Made by a program: the position numbers and the translations under genes. Of a stretch of DNA of 64,000 bases, positions 1-8,614 are shown one piece after another; position 1 is the stretch's first letter, and each line of letters starts with the position of its first letter. The notes beneath the pieces are model-generated. The model had not been told where the DNA came from. It searched no databases and worked only from the letters and a program-made list of their open reading frames with translations. The stretch is from Ruegeria arenilitoris (GTDB lineage: Bacteria; Pseudomonadota; Alphaproteobacteria; Rhodobacterales; Rhodobacteraceae): contig NZ_WQCA01000004.1 in the NCBI RefSeq assembly GCF_013032445.1, positions 310,001 through 374,000 of the forward strand, in the 5' to 3' direction.

Positions 1-1235
1 ACGGGCAAATCCAAAAACGCGGCGCCCTCCTCCAGAAAGCTTGGGTCAGTGATCGACAAATCCGCATCCGGATCGAGGAAACTGACCCAGAAACGGTCCT
101 CGATCACGTCAACTGCAGTCTCACCGTGGCAAACGGGGCCGCGGATAAAACTACGGACAAAAAACAGCGCATCATCCAGCAGGAACTGATACCGACTTCG
201 TGCGGGTATCTGCATGAAGGTACTGAACGGGTTGCCGCCTTCAGCGTCTCCGTAGGGCGGCAATTCGGACAAGGTCCAATCGGCACCGAGGAACAATTGC
301 CGGTACCGATCCATACGATCCGGACCAAGCGTATAGACCAGATGCTCTTTGTGAACGATCGTTTCCGTGATCTGCTGCAACCGGTAATAAAACAGGTCTG
401 CGCCCGGATCCTCGAATGGTCTTCGGGTCGCGACTATGTCGATTTCTTCGCCCGGCGGAGTGGTTGAGCGTACGATCTGGAAGAACCGCCGAGGGTCATC
501 GCCCTGAAAGTGCAGCCGGGCCAGAAAGAGGTGTTCGTATAGGTAGCGGCTCATTAACTGACTGCGAAGATTGTCCGCATTCAGAAACGCCTCCCAGTTC
601 GTGATTTGGGCTTTGACCCCATCTGGTAAATCGGTCGTCGCCGAGGGCAGTTCGGCACCGTTGCGGGCCCAAACCTTAAGCACCTGAAACTCTGCCTCCG
701 CAAGAGGTGCTGTACCATAAGGCATACCTGCAAGCGGATGTGCCTTGCTGAATGCATCAAATTCATCGGCCTTGGGACAAACCAAAGGGCGATCGATCGC
801 AAGGCCAAGCTCAGATGGAAGGGTGGCATTGTCTGGCATGGGGTTCTGGCGGCCCAACTCAAGATATCGTTCGAGCAATCCAGCATTCTGCCCGCCAACA
901 ACCGAATGGAACCCCAGCGCCCGCCACTCCGGAACAGTCTGCGCGTCGATGCCCAACCGGGTGGGTTGGGCATCGGTCAAACGCTCGGTATGGTAAACGG
1001 CTTCTTTGCTGGCCCCTCGCAAGACACCCGCCGATGACGTCAGTTTCAACTGGCAAGGTGCGTCGTAGCAGCTGTGGCAAACCACACAGCGGTGGTCCAA
1101 AATCGCTTTGACGTCCGCGCTGGCCTGATCTTGCATCAGGGAGGTGCCCGTTTCCTGCGCAAGCATTTCGACCGGGTAAGCGCAGAGCAAAGACATCAGC
1201 GCAGCAGCCCTTAGCAACAGTCGAACTTTTTGCAT
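1..1235 (-). CDS. cti: Fatty acid cis/trans isomerase, 5' part (cut by window edge)
   Basis: This reading frame has no stop before the left edge, so 411 residues of a longer protein are present; family members are usually near 750-780 residues. Cti is a periplasmic haem protein that turns cis- into trans-unsaturated fatty acids in membrane phospholipids, stiffening the membrane under solvent or heat stress. The N-terminus (residues 1-27) is a signal peptide. The c-type haem motif CVVCH is at residues 50-54 and runs into the family signature SCYDAPCQLKL at 55-65. The ATG at 1235 has a GGAGG ribosome site five bases upstream. It follows the cysK-like gene on the same strand after 102 bases that hold a hairpin, so it may be a separate transcript. 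The isomerase call rests on the haem signature and overall resemblance; the second half cannot be seen. Confidence 0.85.
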   Translation of the reverse strand, partial: MQKVRLLLRAAALMSLLCAYPVEMLAQETGTSLMQDQASADVKAILDHRCVVCHSCYDAPCQLKLTSSAGVLRGASKEAVYHTERLTDAQPTRLGIDAQTVPEWRALGFHSVVGGQNAGLLERYLELGRQNPMPDNATLPSELGLAIDRPLVCPKADEFDAFSKAHPLAGMPYGTAPLAEAEFQVLKVWARNGAELPSATTDLPDGVKAQITNWEAFLNADNLRSQLMSRYLYEHLFLARLHFQGDDPRRFFQIVRSTTPPGEEIDIVATRRPFEDPGADLFYYRLQQITETIVHKEHLVYTLGPDRMDRYRQLFLGADWTLSELPPYGDAEGGNPFSTFMQIPARSRYQFLLDDALFFVRSFIRGPVCHGETAVDVIEDRFWVSFLDPDADLSITDPSFLEEGAAFLDLP

Positions 1236-1266
1236 CAGCCTCCCCCTGTCCGATCTTGGACTACAT

Positions 1267-1303
1267 CCCCCGTAACCCGCCAATATCATTGCAGTTACGG
1301 GGG
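1267..1303 (-). terminator. Hairpin between cysK-like gene and cti
   Basis: CCCCCGTAAC (1267-1276) and GTTACGGGGG (1294-1303) form a perfect 10-bp stem with a 17-base loop, 35 bases after the cysK-like stop and 31 bases before the cti start. There is no clear T-tract on the minus strand, so it may be an mRNA-stabilising or attenuating structure rather than a classic terminator. Confidence 0.45.
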
Positions 1304-1337
1304 CGCTTAGGCAAGAAGGGCGCAGCACGACATAGCG

Positions 1338-2417
1338 TCAGCCGATGTGGTACCCTGGAGTCGAGCGCGAGATTTCGGATTCCTCATCCGTCATGTCCAC
1401 CGAGATGTCACCAAACAACGGTGTGCTCAGGTACCGCTCGCCCGTGTCGGGCAACATACACAGGACCGACGCGCCAGGTTCTGCCTGCTCGGCGATTTCC
1501 ATAGCTACGGCAAAGGTCGCACCGCCAGAGATTCCTGTCAGAATACCTTCCTGGCTGGCCAGTTTTTGTGCCCATTCGACACCCGTCGGGCCGGGCACAG
1601 GTATCAGTTGGTCAAAGTAGCCGTTATCGATGGATTCCTGCAGAACCGCAGGAATAAAATCCGGCGTCCAACCCTGAATCACATGCGGCTCGAACGCCGG
1701 ATGGCTGGAGATAGGATCGTCATCCTCTCCCCTCTCGGTCGCGATACCGCTGCCCACCAATTGCGCATTTTCCGGCTCAGACAGAATGATCTTTGTTTCC
1801 GGCCACTCGGCACGCAGAACACGCGAGACGCCGGTGACCGTTCCGCCAGTCCCATACCCCGTCACGAAGTAATCCAGCCGTTCGCCGTTGAAGTCGCCCA
1901 GAATCTCCCGGGCGGTTGTTGCAGCGTGGATCTCGGCATTGGCTTGTGTTTCAAACTGTCGCGCCAGAAACCAACCGTGCTTTTCGGCCAGTTCGGCGGC
2001 TTTGCGATACATGCCAAAGCCTTTCTCCGCCTTGGGGGTCAGAACGACTTTTGCACCCAACATTCGCATCAACTGTCGACGTTCGGTCGAAAAACTCTCG
2101 GCCATTGTGACCACCAAAGGATACCCTTTTTGCGCACAGACCATGGCCAGACCGATGCCAGTATTGCCACTGGTCGCTTCGACAACGGTTTGTCCGGGTT
2201 TCAACGCCCCACTTCGCTCGGCTGCCTCGATGATGTTCACGGCAAGGCGATCCTTGACCGACCCGGCCGGGTTGAAGGCCTCGAACTTCACGAAAAGATT
2301 GATGCCATCCGGCCCAAGATTGTTGATGCGGATTGTGGGCGTGTTGCCGATCGTGTCCAGCACGCTGTCAAAGGTACGGCCATTGCCCGAGGTGGTTCTG
2401 AGTTTTGGGTCGGTCAT
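1338..2417 (-). CDS. cysK: Cysteine synthase-type PLP enzyme (O-acetylserine sulfhydrylase family)
   Basis: A 359-residue fold-type II PLP enzyme of the cysteine synthase / cystathionine beta-synthase family, expected to replace the acetyl group of O-acetylserine with sulfide in the cytoplasm. The PLP lysine is in GSVKDRL (K55). The substrate loop TSGNTG is at 82-87, the phosphate-cup GTGGT at 189-193, and GISGGA lies further on. At 359 residues it is longer than the usual 310-320, with extra residues at both ends. A TGAGGA ribosome site precedes the ATG. It lies 78 bases downstream of the PNPOx/ferredoxin reductase gene on the same strand, so the two may be co-transcribed. The exact substrate cannot be read from sequence; a cysteine-synthase paralogue with another nucleophile is possible. 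Confidence 0.85.
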   Translation of the reverse strand: MTDPKLRTTSGNGRTFDSVLDTIGNTPTIRINNLGPDGINLFVKFEAFNPAGSVKDRLAVNIIEAAERSGALKPGQTVVEATSGNTGIGLAMVCAQKGYPLVVTMAESFSTERRQLMRMLGAKVVLTPKAEKGFGMYRKAAELAEKHGWFLARQFETQANAEIHAATTAREILGDFNGERLDYFVTGYGTGGTVTGVSRVLRAEWPETKIILSEPENAQLVGSGIATERGEDDDPISSHPAFEPHVIQGWTPDFIPAVLQESIDNGYFDQLIPVPGPTGVEWAQKLASQEGILTGISGGATFAVAMEIAEQAEPGASVLCMLPDTGERYLSTPLFGDISVDMTDEESEISRSTPGYHIG

Positions 2418-2495
2418 TGGAAATCCTCACATGATCGCAATTGCATTCCGATCTTTTGTAACCGGAGCCTTAGCCAAAGTCCCGAGTCCTTTGCG

Positions 2496-4556
2496 CTAAA
2501 GATCCAACACAACCTCATCTGTCCCTTCGGCAGGTACAGCACAACAGATAAGAACTTCATCCTCGGAGTGGTCCGCCGCAGGTTCAGAACGGTAGACAAC
2601 CTTGCCAGCGATCTTGCGGGTCAAACAGCTGCCGCACGAGCCCGTGCGACAGGAAAAGGACGGGGTCAGGCCTTGGGCCTCTGCCGTCTCCAACAGGGTT
2701 GGCCCCCCTTTTTCCCATCGTGCTGTACGCCCGCTGGTTTCAAAACTGATCTGAGAAACGTCGGCCTCAGGCTTTATCGGGACTGATGCGTCACCGCCGT
2801 CAGAACGTCGTTTCAGTGCGGCAGGGCCAAAGCTTTCGGCGAATATCCGGTCGTCTCTTGCGCCGAGGTCGCGTAGCATATCGTAGACGGACTGCGTGAA
2901 ATTCGGCGGGCCGCACAGGAAGAAATCATAATCATCGAATGGCAGAGCCTCGCGGATCAGGTCGAGTGTGATGTGTCCTTCAACATCAAAGTCGACACCC
3001 GCTCGCGCACCCCTTTCAGGCTGCGAAATAGCCGAAACGTAACGGACTGCACCATCACTCGCGGTCTCTGCCCGACGCAAATCCAGGTGAAAGGCGCGCT
3101 TTGCCACGGTCTGCGCGGCATGGAACACGGTCAATCTGCGCGTATGCCGCGTACGCACGCCTTCGTTCAACACGTGGCGGACCATCGATATCATCGGTGT
3201 GATGCCAACTCCTCCGGCGAACAGAACGGCGGGGCGGGTCTCTGCCGGATTCAGGAAGAACTGACCTTTGGGCGCTTTAACCTCGACCAGGTCGCCGACT
3301 GAGAGCGTGTCATGCAAGTGGTTCGAGACCGCACCACCCGGCTCACGTTTGACCGATATCGTGTAGCCGACATCCCCCGGCGCAGAAGAAACCGTGTAGG
3401 TTCGGGTCACAGGTGTCGTACCTTCGGGCTGAACACGAAGTGTCAGGAACTGTCCCGCTTCAAAAGGTAAAAGGGGTAACTCTTCCGCAGGCTCGAAGGT
3501 AAAGGACCGTATCACCTCGCTTTCATCCCTGACCGAAGCAACCCTGAGGGATCGCCATTGACGGCGCTGCATTTCGGCTTTTTGGCGGGCTTCTACTGCC
3601 TGCCAATTGTCGGCCATGAGGCTGTTGGGTGAGAATTCCTGAAACGCGGCCCGGAATGGCAAAGCATCATAGATGCGAAGTCCATGAGATAATTCAAACC
3701 GCCAGCCACGTTCGGCCCCGTAAAAAGCAGCGATATCGGGATGGTCTTCCCCCAAAACCTCAACTGTTCCGGTCAACATCAACAGGTCCCCAGTCTGGTA
3801 GTCGGGAAACAGTAGACCTGCCCGCGGGTTCACAAGAAAGTTGCCAAGCGTGTTGAAAAAGTTGTTTCCGGAAAAGTCCGGCACCAGCAAACTGTTGCCT
3901 TCGACCTTGACGAACCCAGAGCGCCCACCGCGATGCGACACGTCTACGCCTTCGTGTTCAGAAGTATTGACGGAACTTGCCACGTAGAACGAGTTGGTCG
4001 TTGAAATCATTTCACGGGCCCGCGCGTCCAGCGTGGAAAACCGATCACTGCGGGGGTGAGTAACATCGGCCCCAGGTTCCCGAGCAAAACTCACATCATG
4101 GGTCTGGATGTATTGCGGACAGTTTCCAAAGGACTGCACCACATCCAACGAAAAACCATCATCATTGACATGGCGCACGGTCGCATTCATTCGATTACGG
4201 CGACGCGTGGACAGTTCGACCCCGACAACACCGATCGGTGCACCGGTTTGCAATGCAGCGCTCAGCGGGTCGTCCTCCAAGGGTCGGATCGCGACGTCCA
4301 GCCGCCGGTCATTGGGCGAACTGACAAATCCCGGCCTGCCCGATACCATCGACGCCCAGGGCCACCCATCGGTATCGACGCTGCCCAGGACAATGAAAGG
4401 CAGCTTGCCAAAGAACTCCCGATGCTGATCCGGCATGTAGGGGCGGATAAAGTCCCGACCCATCTTCTCGACCTTTTCGCGTTTCCCCACGCGCGACTGC
4501 ATGGCTCGTTCGCCTGCGTGAAAGGGTGATCTATCGACGGTTACAGGAACATTCAT
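2496..4556 (-). CDS. PNPOx-like / FAD-NAD(P) reductase / 2Fe-2S ferredoxin fusion protein
   Basis: A 686-residue three-part flavo-iron-sulfur protein. Residues about 1-340 resemble pyridoxamine-5'-phosphate-oxidase-like split-barrel FMN domains. Residues about 350-590 are a ferredoxin-reductase module with the FAD motif RTYTVSS near 385, an NAD(P) segment VLFAGGVGITP near 445 and CGPP near 570. The C-terminus is a plant-type ferredoxin with CRTGSCGSC near 640-650 and a last cysteine in LICCAV near 668. It should carry electrons from NAD(P)H through FAD to the 2Fe-2S centre and perhaps on to the split-barrel domain; the substrate is unknown. A GTG twelve bases upstream is possible, but GTGAGGT is well placed for the ATG at 4556. 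A likely partner of the downstream cysK-like gene. Confidence 0.85.
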   Translation of the reverse strand: MNVPVTVDRSPFHAGERAMQSRVGKREKVEKMGRDFIRPYMPDQHREFFGKLPFIVLGSVDTDGWPWASMVSGRPGFVSSPNDRRLDVAIRPLEDDPLSAALQTGAPIGVVGVELSTRRRNRMNATVRHVNDDGFSLDVVQSFGNCPQYIQTHDVSFAREPGADVTHPRSDRFSTLDARAREMISTTNSFYVASSVNTSEHEGVDVSHRGGRSGFVKVEGNSLLVPDFSGNNFFNTLGNFLVNPRAGLLFPDYQTGDLLMLTGTVEVLGEDHPDIAAFYGAERGWRFELSHGLRIYDALPFRAAFQEFSPNSLMADNWQAVEARQKAEMQRRQWRSLRVASVRDESEVIRSFTFEPAEELPLLPFEAGQFLTLRVQPEGTTPVTRTYTVSSAPGDVGYTISVKREPGGAVSNHLHDTLSVGDLVEVKAPKGQFFLNPAETRPAVLFAGGVGITPMISMVRHVLNEGVRTRHTRRLTVFHAAQTVAKRAFHLDLRRAETASDGAVRYVSAISQPERGARAGVDFDVEGHITLDLIREALPFDDYDFFLCGPPNFTQSVYDMLRDLGARDDRIFAESFGPAALKRRSDGGDASVPIKPEADVSQISFETSGRTARWEKGGPTLLETAEAQGLTPSFSCRTGSCGSCLTRKIAGKVVYRSEPAADHSEDEVLICCAVPAEGTDEVVLDL

Positions 4557-4586
4557 GGCAGACCTCACTTGTCGGCGAGCGGGGGG

Positions 4587-4610
4587 CCGGTTGCACCGAA
4601 GCGCAACCGG
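4587..4610 (-). terminator. Hairpin after the GST gene
   Basis: CCGGTTGC and GCAACCGG form an 8-bp stem with an 8-base loop, 12 bases downstream of the GST stop and before the start of the PNPOx fusion gene. It probably reduces read-through between them. There is no long T-tract. Confidence 0.4.
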
Positions 4611-4622
4611 GCAGGTTCAGGG

Positions 4623-5246
4623 TCAGGCGGTGTGCAGACCAGCCGCCGTGCTAGGCATCGGAACAAAGCCGTCCAACGCCTCGATATTGGTCAGCAGGCG
4701 ACGGACATTCGCATAGGGTTCCAGTGAAACGCCGCCCTCGGGCGCGTGCGCGGTGTAGCTGTAGATCGCGACGTCGGCGATAGAGGGCGCGTCACCGACC
4801 AACCAGTCGCGCCCCTCAAGATGTGCGTCCAGCTTGCCCAGAACCTTGGCGGCGGTGGCATGGGTGAAGTCGACATCCAGCGGAGCATTGAACACGGTGA
4901 TCAACCGCGCGGCGGCGGGACCAAAGGCAATCTCACCCGCGGCGAGGGTCAGGAATTTCTGCACCTCGGCCTCAAGCACCGGATCGGTCGGCAGGTAGGA
5001 CGGCGCGTATTTCCGGGCCAGATAAACGAGGATGGCGTTGCTGTCGCTGACAACCACGTCACCATCTTCCAGCACCGGCACTTGGCCTGCGGGGTTCAGC
5101 GCCAGAAAGGCCTCCGTCTTGTGTTCACCCCCGGCCAAATCAACATCGATGACATCGTGATTGATACCGGCAAGGTTGGCGAACAGAACCGCACGGTGGG
5201 CATGACCGGACAGCGGGAAACTGTGAATTCGTATAGCGTTGGACAT
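4623..5246 (-). CDS. Glutathione S-transferase
   Basis: A 207-residue cytoplasmic glutathione S-transferase. The N-terminal half (about 1-80) is the thioredoxin-like glutathione site: it begins IRIHSFPLSGHAHR, has VPVLEDGD near 54-61 (the cis-proline region), and DSNAI in place of the usual ESxAI that grips the glutathione gamma-glutamyl group. The C-terminal half is the all-helical domain with the N-capping-type segment SIADVAIY. Length is normal for the family. It diverges from a LysR regulator (start 5373), the usual arrangement for a regulator and its target; the substrate, possibly an electrophile or a quinone, is not evident. Ribosome site AAAGAG precedes the ATG. Confidence 0.88.
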   Translation of the reverse strand: MSNAIRIHSFPLSGHAHRAVLFANLAGINHDVIDVDLAGGEHKTEAFLALNPAGQVPVLEDGDVVVSDSNAILVYLARKYAPSYLPTDPVLEAEVQKFLTLAAGEIAFGPAAARLITVFNAPLDVDFTHATAAKVLGKLDAHLEGRDWLVGDAPSIADVAIYSYTAHAPEGGVSLEPYANVRRLLTNIEALDGFVPMPSTAAGLHTA

Positions 5247-5311
5247 CTGATAGCTCTTTCTCTGACTGAAAGGGTTTGGCTGAGGATCAGCATCTGAGCA
5301 CCAGACTTAGT

Positions 5312-5321
5312 TGGAATTCCA
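5312..5321. promoter_or_regulatory. Short palindrome in the GST/LysR divergent promoter
   Basis: TGGAATTCCA is a perfect 10-base palindrome in the 126-base divergent region. LysR regulators usually bind T-N11-A sites within such regions, so this is a weak candidate for part of the operator. The surrounding bases (to 5372) are AT-rich, as expected for a promoter. Confidence 0.25.
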
Positions 5322-5372
5322 TTTGGCGATAATATATCAACTTGTAGAATTACTATGAACATGGTGTAGATA

Positions 5373-6260
5373 ATGGATACTGTTCAAGGCATGAAGGCTT
5401 TCGCGGCCGTGGCAGCGCATTCTTCGTTCACCGAAGGGGCGCGGCAGGTTGGCATCAGCACCAAGCTGGCCAGTAAATATGTCGGTCAGCTCGAGGATCG
5501 CCTGAACGCGCAACTGTTCAATCGCACCACCCGCAGCGTCACCCTGACCGATACCGGGCGGGCATATTACGAACGTTGCCTGCCCCTGCTGGAACAGTTC
5601 GATGAGCTTGAGGGCCTGGTCCAGCAGCGGCAAACCGAACTGGCAGGCCGTATCCGGATCACCGCGCCAACCGGGTTTGGATCTGCGGAACTGATCCACC
5701 TGCTGAAACCGTTTCAGACCAAACATCCCAAGGTCTCGATCGAGCTTCACCTGTCAGATCACCACGTCCCCATGGTCGAGGAAGGCTATGATCTGGCCAT
5801 TCGCTTCGGCGTCCTGAAAGACTCGAACCTCGTGGCGCGCAAGCTCATGGACATGCGGATCGTGTGCTGTGTCTCGCCGGACTATCTGGCGGAATTCGGA
5901 GCACCGAAAGACCCCGCGGCGTTGGCCTCTCATAACTGCCTGCTACAGACCACCGGCAACACCTCTGATCATTGGACCTTCAAGGGACCGGACGGCGCGT
6001 ATTCGGTTCCGATGTCCGGCAATTTCCGGGCCAACTCGCCGCGTGCTGTGGCCCACATGGCCGCAGACGGGTTGGGGATCGGACGCATTCCCCTGTACAC
6101 CGCGCAGCCGTTTCTGGATGCAGGACAGTTGCGATTGATTTTTGAGGCGCAGGAGGCGGAATCCGTCGGCCTCTATGCCGCCTACCCGCAGAACCGCCAC
6201 CTGACCGCTCGGATACGAGCGTTGATTGACTTTCTGGCGGCGCAACTGCGCGAGACCTGA
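5373..6260 (+). CDS. LysR-family transcriptional regulator
   Basis: A 295-residue LysR-type regulator. Residues about 1-60 are the winged helix-turn-helix ([16 protein letters not shown], then [13 protein letters not shown] and [13 protein letters not shown]). Residues about 90-290 are the effector-binding periplasmic-protein-like fold. The subgroup resembles the many roseobacter and pseudomonad LysR proteins that control a divergent GST or oxidoreductase gene. It probably controls the GST at 4623-5246, and perhaps the cupin gene that follows on the same strand 116 bases downstream. The effector is unknown. Confidence 0.92.
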   Translation: MDTVQGMKAFAAVAAHSSFTEGARQVGISTKLASKYVGQLEDRLNAQLFNRTTRSVTLTDTGRAYYERCLPLLEQFDELEGLVQQRQTELAGRIRITAPTGFGSAELIHLLKPFQTKHPKVSIELHLSDHHVPMVEEGYDLAIRFGVLKDSNLVARKLMDMRIVCCVSPDYLAEFGAPKDPAALASHNCLLQTTGNTSDHWTFKGPDGAYSVPMSGNFRANSPRAVAHMAADGLGIGRIPLYTAQPFLDAGQLRLIFEAQEAESVGLYAAYPQNRHLTARIRALIDFLAAQLRET

Positions 6261-6376
6261 CATTCTGTCTTTGCGCCAAGGTGGAAATCCTCGAACGTCC
6301 GCCCCATCTTCAGGAATGGCGTGCAAAAAGCGGCACGCGCCGATCACGACCCCATACGTCGAAAGGAACCCGCCTC

Positions 6377-7045
6377 ATGGAACTCAACTCGGATTTTTCT
6401 TCCCGCGTCGTCGTTCACTCTGACCAGCTGGAATGGCAAGCATCGCCCATGAAAGGCGTGGACCGGCGCATGTTGGACAGGATCGGAGGCGAGGTTGCGC
6501 GTGCCACCACCATTGTCCGTTACGCACCGGGCAGCAAGTTCTCTGCTCATACCCATACCGGTGGTGAGGAATTCATCGTGCTTGACGGCGTATTTCAGGA
6601 CGAGCACGGCGATTTTCCGGCCGGGACCTATGTGCGAAACCCGCCGACATCGCAGCATACGCCGGGATCGGAACCCGGCTGCACCATCTTCGTCAAGCTA
6701 TGGCAGTTCGACATGGATGACCGTACCCAGTTCCGCAAAACCATGTCAGATGAACTGTCCGCGCCGGTAAACGGCGTCGCTACCGCGATCCTGCACGAAG
6801 ACGCCCGCGAAGTTGTGACCTATAGCCATCTGGACGCAGGCGCGACCCTGTCATCAAACGCAACCGGCGGGATCGAGGTACTGATCATCGACGGCTCGAT
6901 CACCACCGAACAAGATGTTTTGAACACAAACGACTGGCTGCGTTTGCCTGAGGGCCAGACCCTGTCGGCCGCCGCAGGCCCCGACGGCGCCAAGGTCTGG
7001 ATGAAAACCGGGCATCTTCCCTACGCCCGGGCGCCGAAGGTCTAG
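6377..7045 (+). CDS. Bicupin protein, ChrR-like cupin family
   Basis: A 222-residue protein of two cupin folds resembling the metal-binding cupin half of ChrR anti-sigma factors. The first cupin shows the metal motif [14 protein letters not shown] near residues 56-69 and [11 protein letters not shown] near 80-90; the second (about 130-220) is degenerate. ChrR-type cupins bind zinc and sense reactive oxygen, but no N-terminal anti-sigma domain is visible here, so this is a stand-alone cupin of uncertain role. The frame stays open upstream to 6281, but AAAGGAA before the ATG at 6377 supports the shorter form. It follows the LysR gene and converges on the TMAO permease gene with only 36 bases between stops. 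Confidence 0.75.
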   Translation: MELNSDFSSRVVVHSDQLEWQASPMKGVDRRMLDRIGGEVARATTIVRYAPGSKFSAHTHTGGEEFIVLDGVFQDEHGDFPAGTYVRNPPTSQHTPGSEPGCTIFVKLWQFDMDDRTQFRKTMSDELSAPVNGVATAILHEDAREVVTYSHLDAGATLSSNATGGIEVLIIDGSITTEQDVLNTNDWLRLPEGQTLSAAAGPDGAKVWMKTGHLPYARAPKV

Positions 7046-7081
7046 TTTGCGCCCGTTGTGGTCGCGCCTCTGAGTAAAGCC

Positions 7082-8614
7082 CTATTTCTTGCCAGCAACG
7101 ATCCGATCCAGGATCAGCGCACAGAACAGGATCGCCAAACCAGCCAGAATGCCCTGCCCTGCCGCCGCGTATTGCAACGCTTCCAGCACGTCTTCGCCCA
7201 GCCCCTTGGCCCCGATCAGCGAAGCGACTACGACCATCGCCAGCGACATCAGAATGGTCTGGTTCACCCCCGCCATGATGGTTTTATGCGCTAGCGGCAA
7301 ATCCACGCGCCACAACAGGTATCGGGGCGTGGCGCCAAAGGCCAACGCAGCCTCGCGTACGGTTTCCGGCACCTGTTGCAGGCCCAAAACGGTGAACCGG
7401 ATGACCGGAGGGCTGCCGAATATCATCGTCGCAACCACGCCCGCCGGTTTACCTGATCCGATGAAGGCCACCACCGGAATCAGATAGACGAAGGACGGCA
7501 TCGACTGCATAAAGTCCAGAATGGGCCGCACTATTGCAAAGGCTCGCGGACGGCGGGCGCAGTAAATCCCCAGCGGAATACCCAGCGTGATCGAGATCAG
7601 CGCCGCAGCCCCCAGCAAGGCGATTGTGGTCATCGCCTTTTCCCAGAAATCCAGCAGGCCCAGATAGGCCAGCGCCGCGCCGGTGAAGATCGCTACGCGC
7701 GCGCCAGCAGACAGGTAAGCCAGCATGATAATCACCAATGCCACAACCGGCCAGGGTGTATCGACCAGAACCACCTCGATCCAGTCCAGCAGCGTACGCA
7801 TCCCATAAGTCAGCCCATCGAAGAAGCCACGACCGGCAGTTTTGGTCCATTCGAACACCGCCTGGACGCCATCACCCACGTTCAAACGCCAGTCGCGGTT
7901 GGTCGGGAAGGTTTTCAGTACCGCCAACGCATCAGGCTGCGCAAACTTGATCATTGAAAGGATCACCACAACACCCGTCAGCACCGAGGCGACGACAAGG
8001 CGGGTCATCGACCATCCATTTGCAACGCTCGTGTTCGAGCGCCAGCGCGCGAACTGTCCTTCCAATGTCCAGTTGGCAAGCGAAGCGGCCAGAAACTTGA
8101 CTGCAAGCAGCAAAGCGATCCCAATAGCCAGATATGTCAAACCGGTTGAATCGGCACTCTTGGCAGCGTCCTGCGCCCCTGCCAGTGCGCCTTCCAACGA
8201 CTCTGCTGCACGTTTAAGAGAATCCAGTGACGCCGCACCAGACTGTTCCGCCGCCGCGATCTGCTGCCGACGCAACTCCAGCGTCTGTTCGATCTGCTCG
8301 GCGCGTTCGCGGAACTCGCGCCCAAGATCGCCGAACAGGCCCAGCCCTATCTGGATATAAGCCAGTGTTTCAAGCACCAGGAACCCCAGAAACCACGACC
8401 ACAGTCCGCGCGCGCCAAACCAGATTGGCCCCAATACGGCGGCAGCCTTGTTCAAAGTAAAGCGATAGCCCGGCGCTTGCATCATGTAGGCAAAGGTCTT
8501 TTGGTAGTAGGCCTGACCCTGCCCCACGAATTCTCCGATCAAACCATCCAGCCGATCTGCGGTTTCGGGTTTTATCTGGTTTACGTCTACATGTTTCATG
8601 TTCGCCCTCTTCAC
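7082..8614 (-). CDS. TMAO/betaine-type ABC transporter permease
   Basis: A 510-residue inner-membrane permease of the ProW/OpuAB family. The C-terminal half (about 290-510) has the ABC permease core with the EAA-loop REAALAFGATPRYLLWRVDLPLA, the contact site for the ATPase. The N-terminal half adds extra membrane segments and a helical, Gln/Glu-rich stretch (about 75-140), making it longer than E. coli ProW (about 350). Its start overlaps the ATPase stop by four bases (ATGA), so the two are translationally coupled. Together with the ATPase and the binding protein it forms an osmolyte importer. Because a TMAO demethylase lies at the head of the operon, the substrate is most likely trimethylamine N-oxide (TmoXWV system of Ruegeria pomeroyi); glycine betaine is the alternative. 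Confidence 0.85.
   Translation of the reverse strand: MKRANMKHVDVNQIKPETADRLDGLIGEFVGQGQAYYQKTFAYMMQAPGYRFTLNKAAAVLGPIWFGARGLWSWFLGFLVLETLAYIQIGLGLFGDLGREFRERAEQIEQTLELRRQQIAAAEQSGAASLDSLKRAAESLEGALAGAQDAAKSADSTGLTYLAIGIALLLAVKFLAASLANWTLEGQFARWRSNTSVANGWSMTRLVVASVLTGVVVILSMIKFAQPDALAVLKTFPTNRDWRLNVGDGVQAVFEWTKTAGRGFFDGLTYGMRTLLDWIEVVLVDTPWPVVALVIIMLAYLSAGARVAIFTGAALAYLGLLDFWEKAMTTIALLGAAALISITLGIPLGIYCARRPRAFAIVRPILDFMQSMPSFVYLIPVVAFIGSGKPAGVVATMIFGSPPVIRFTVLGLQQVPETVREAALAFGATPRYLLWRVDLPLAHKTIMAGVNQTILMSLAMVVVASLIGAKGLGEDVLEALQYAAAGQGILAGLAILFCALILDRIVAGKK

Noticed and set aside
1347..2786. A 479-codon open frame on the plus strand opposite the cysK-like gene
   Set aside because: It overlaps two well-supported minus-strand genes, begins inside one and has no recognisable fold.
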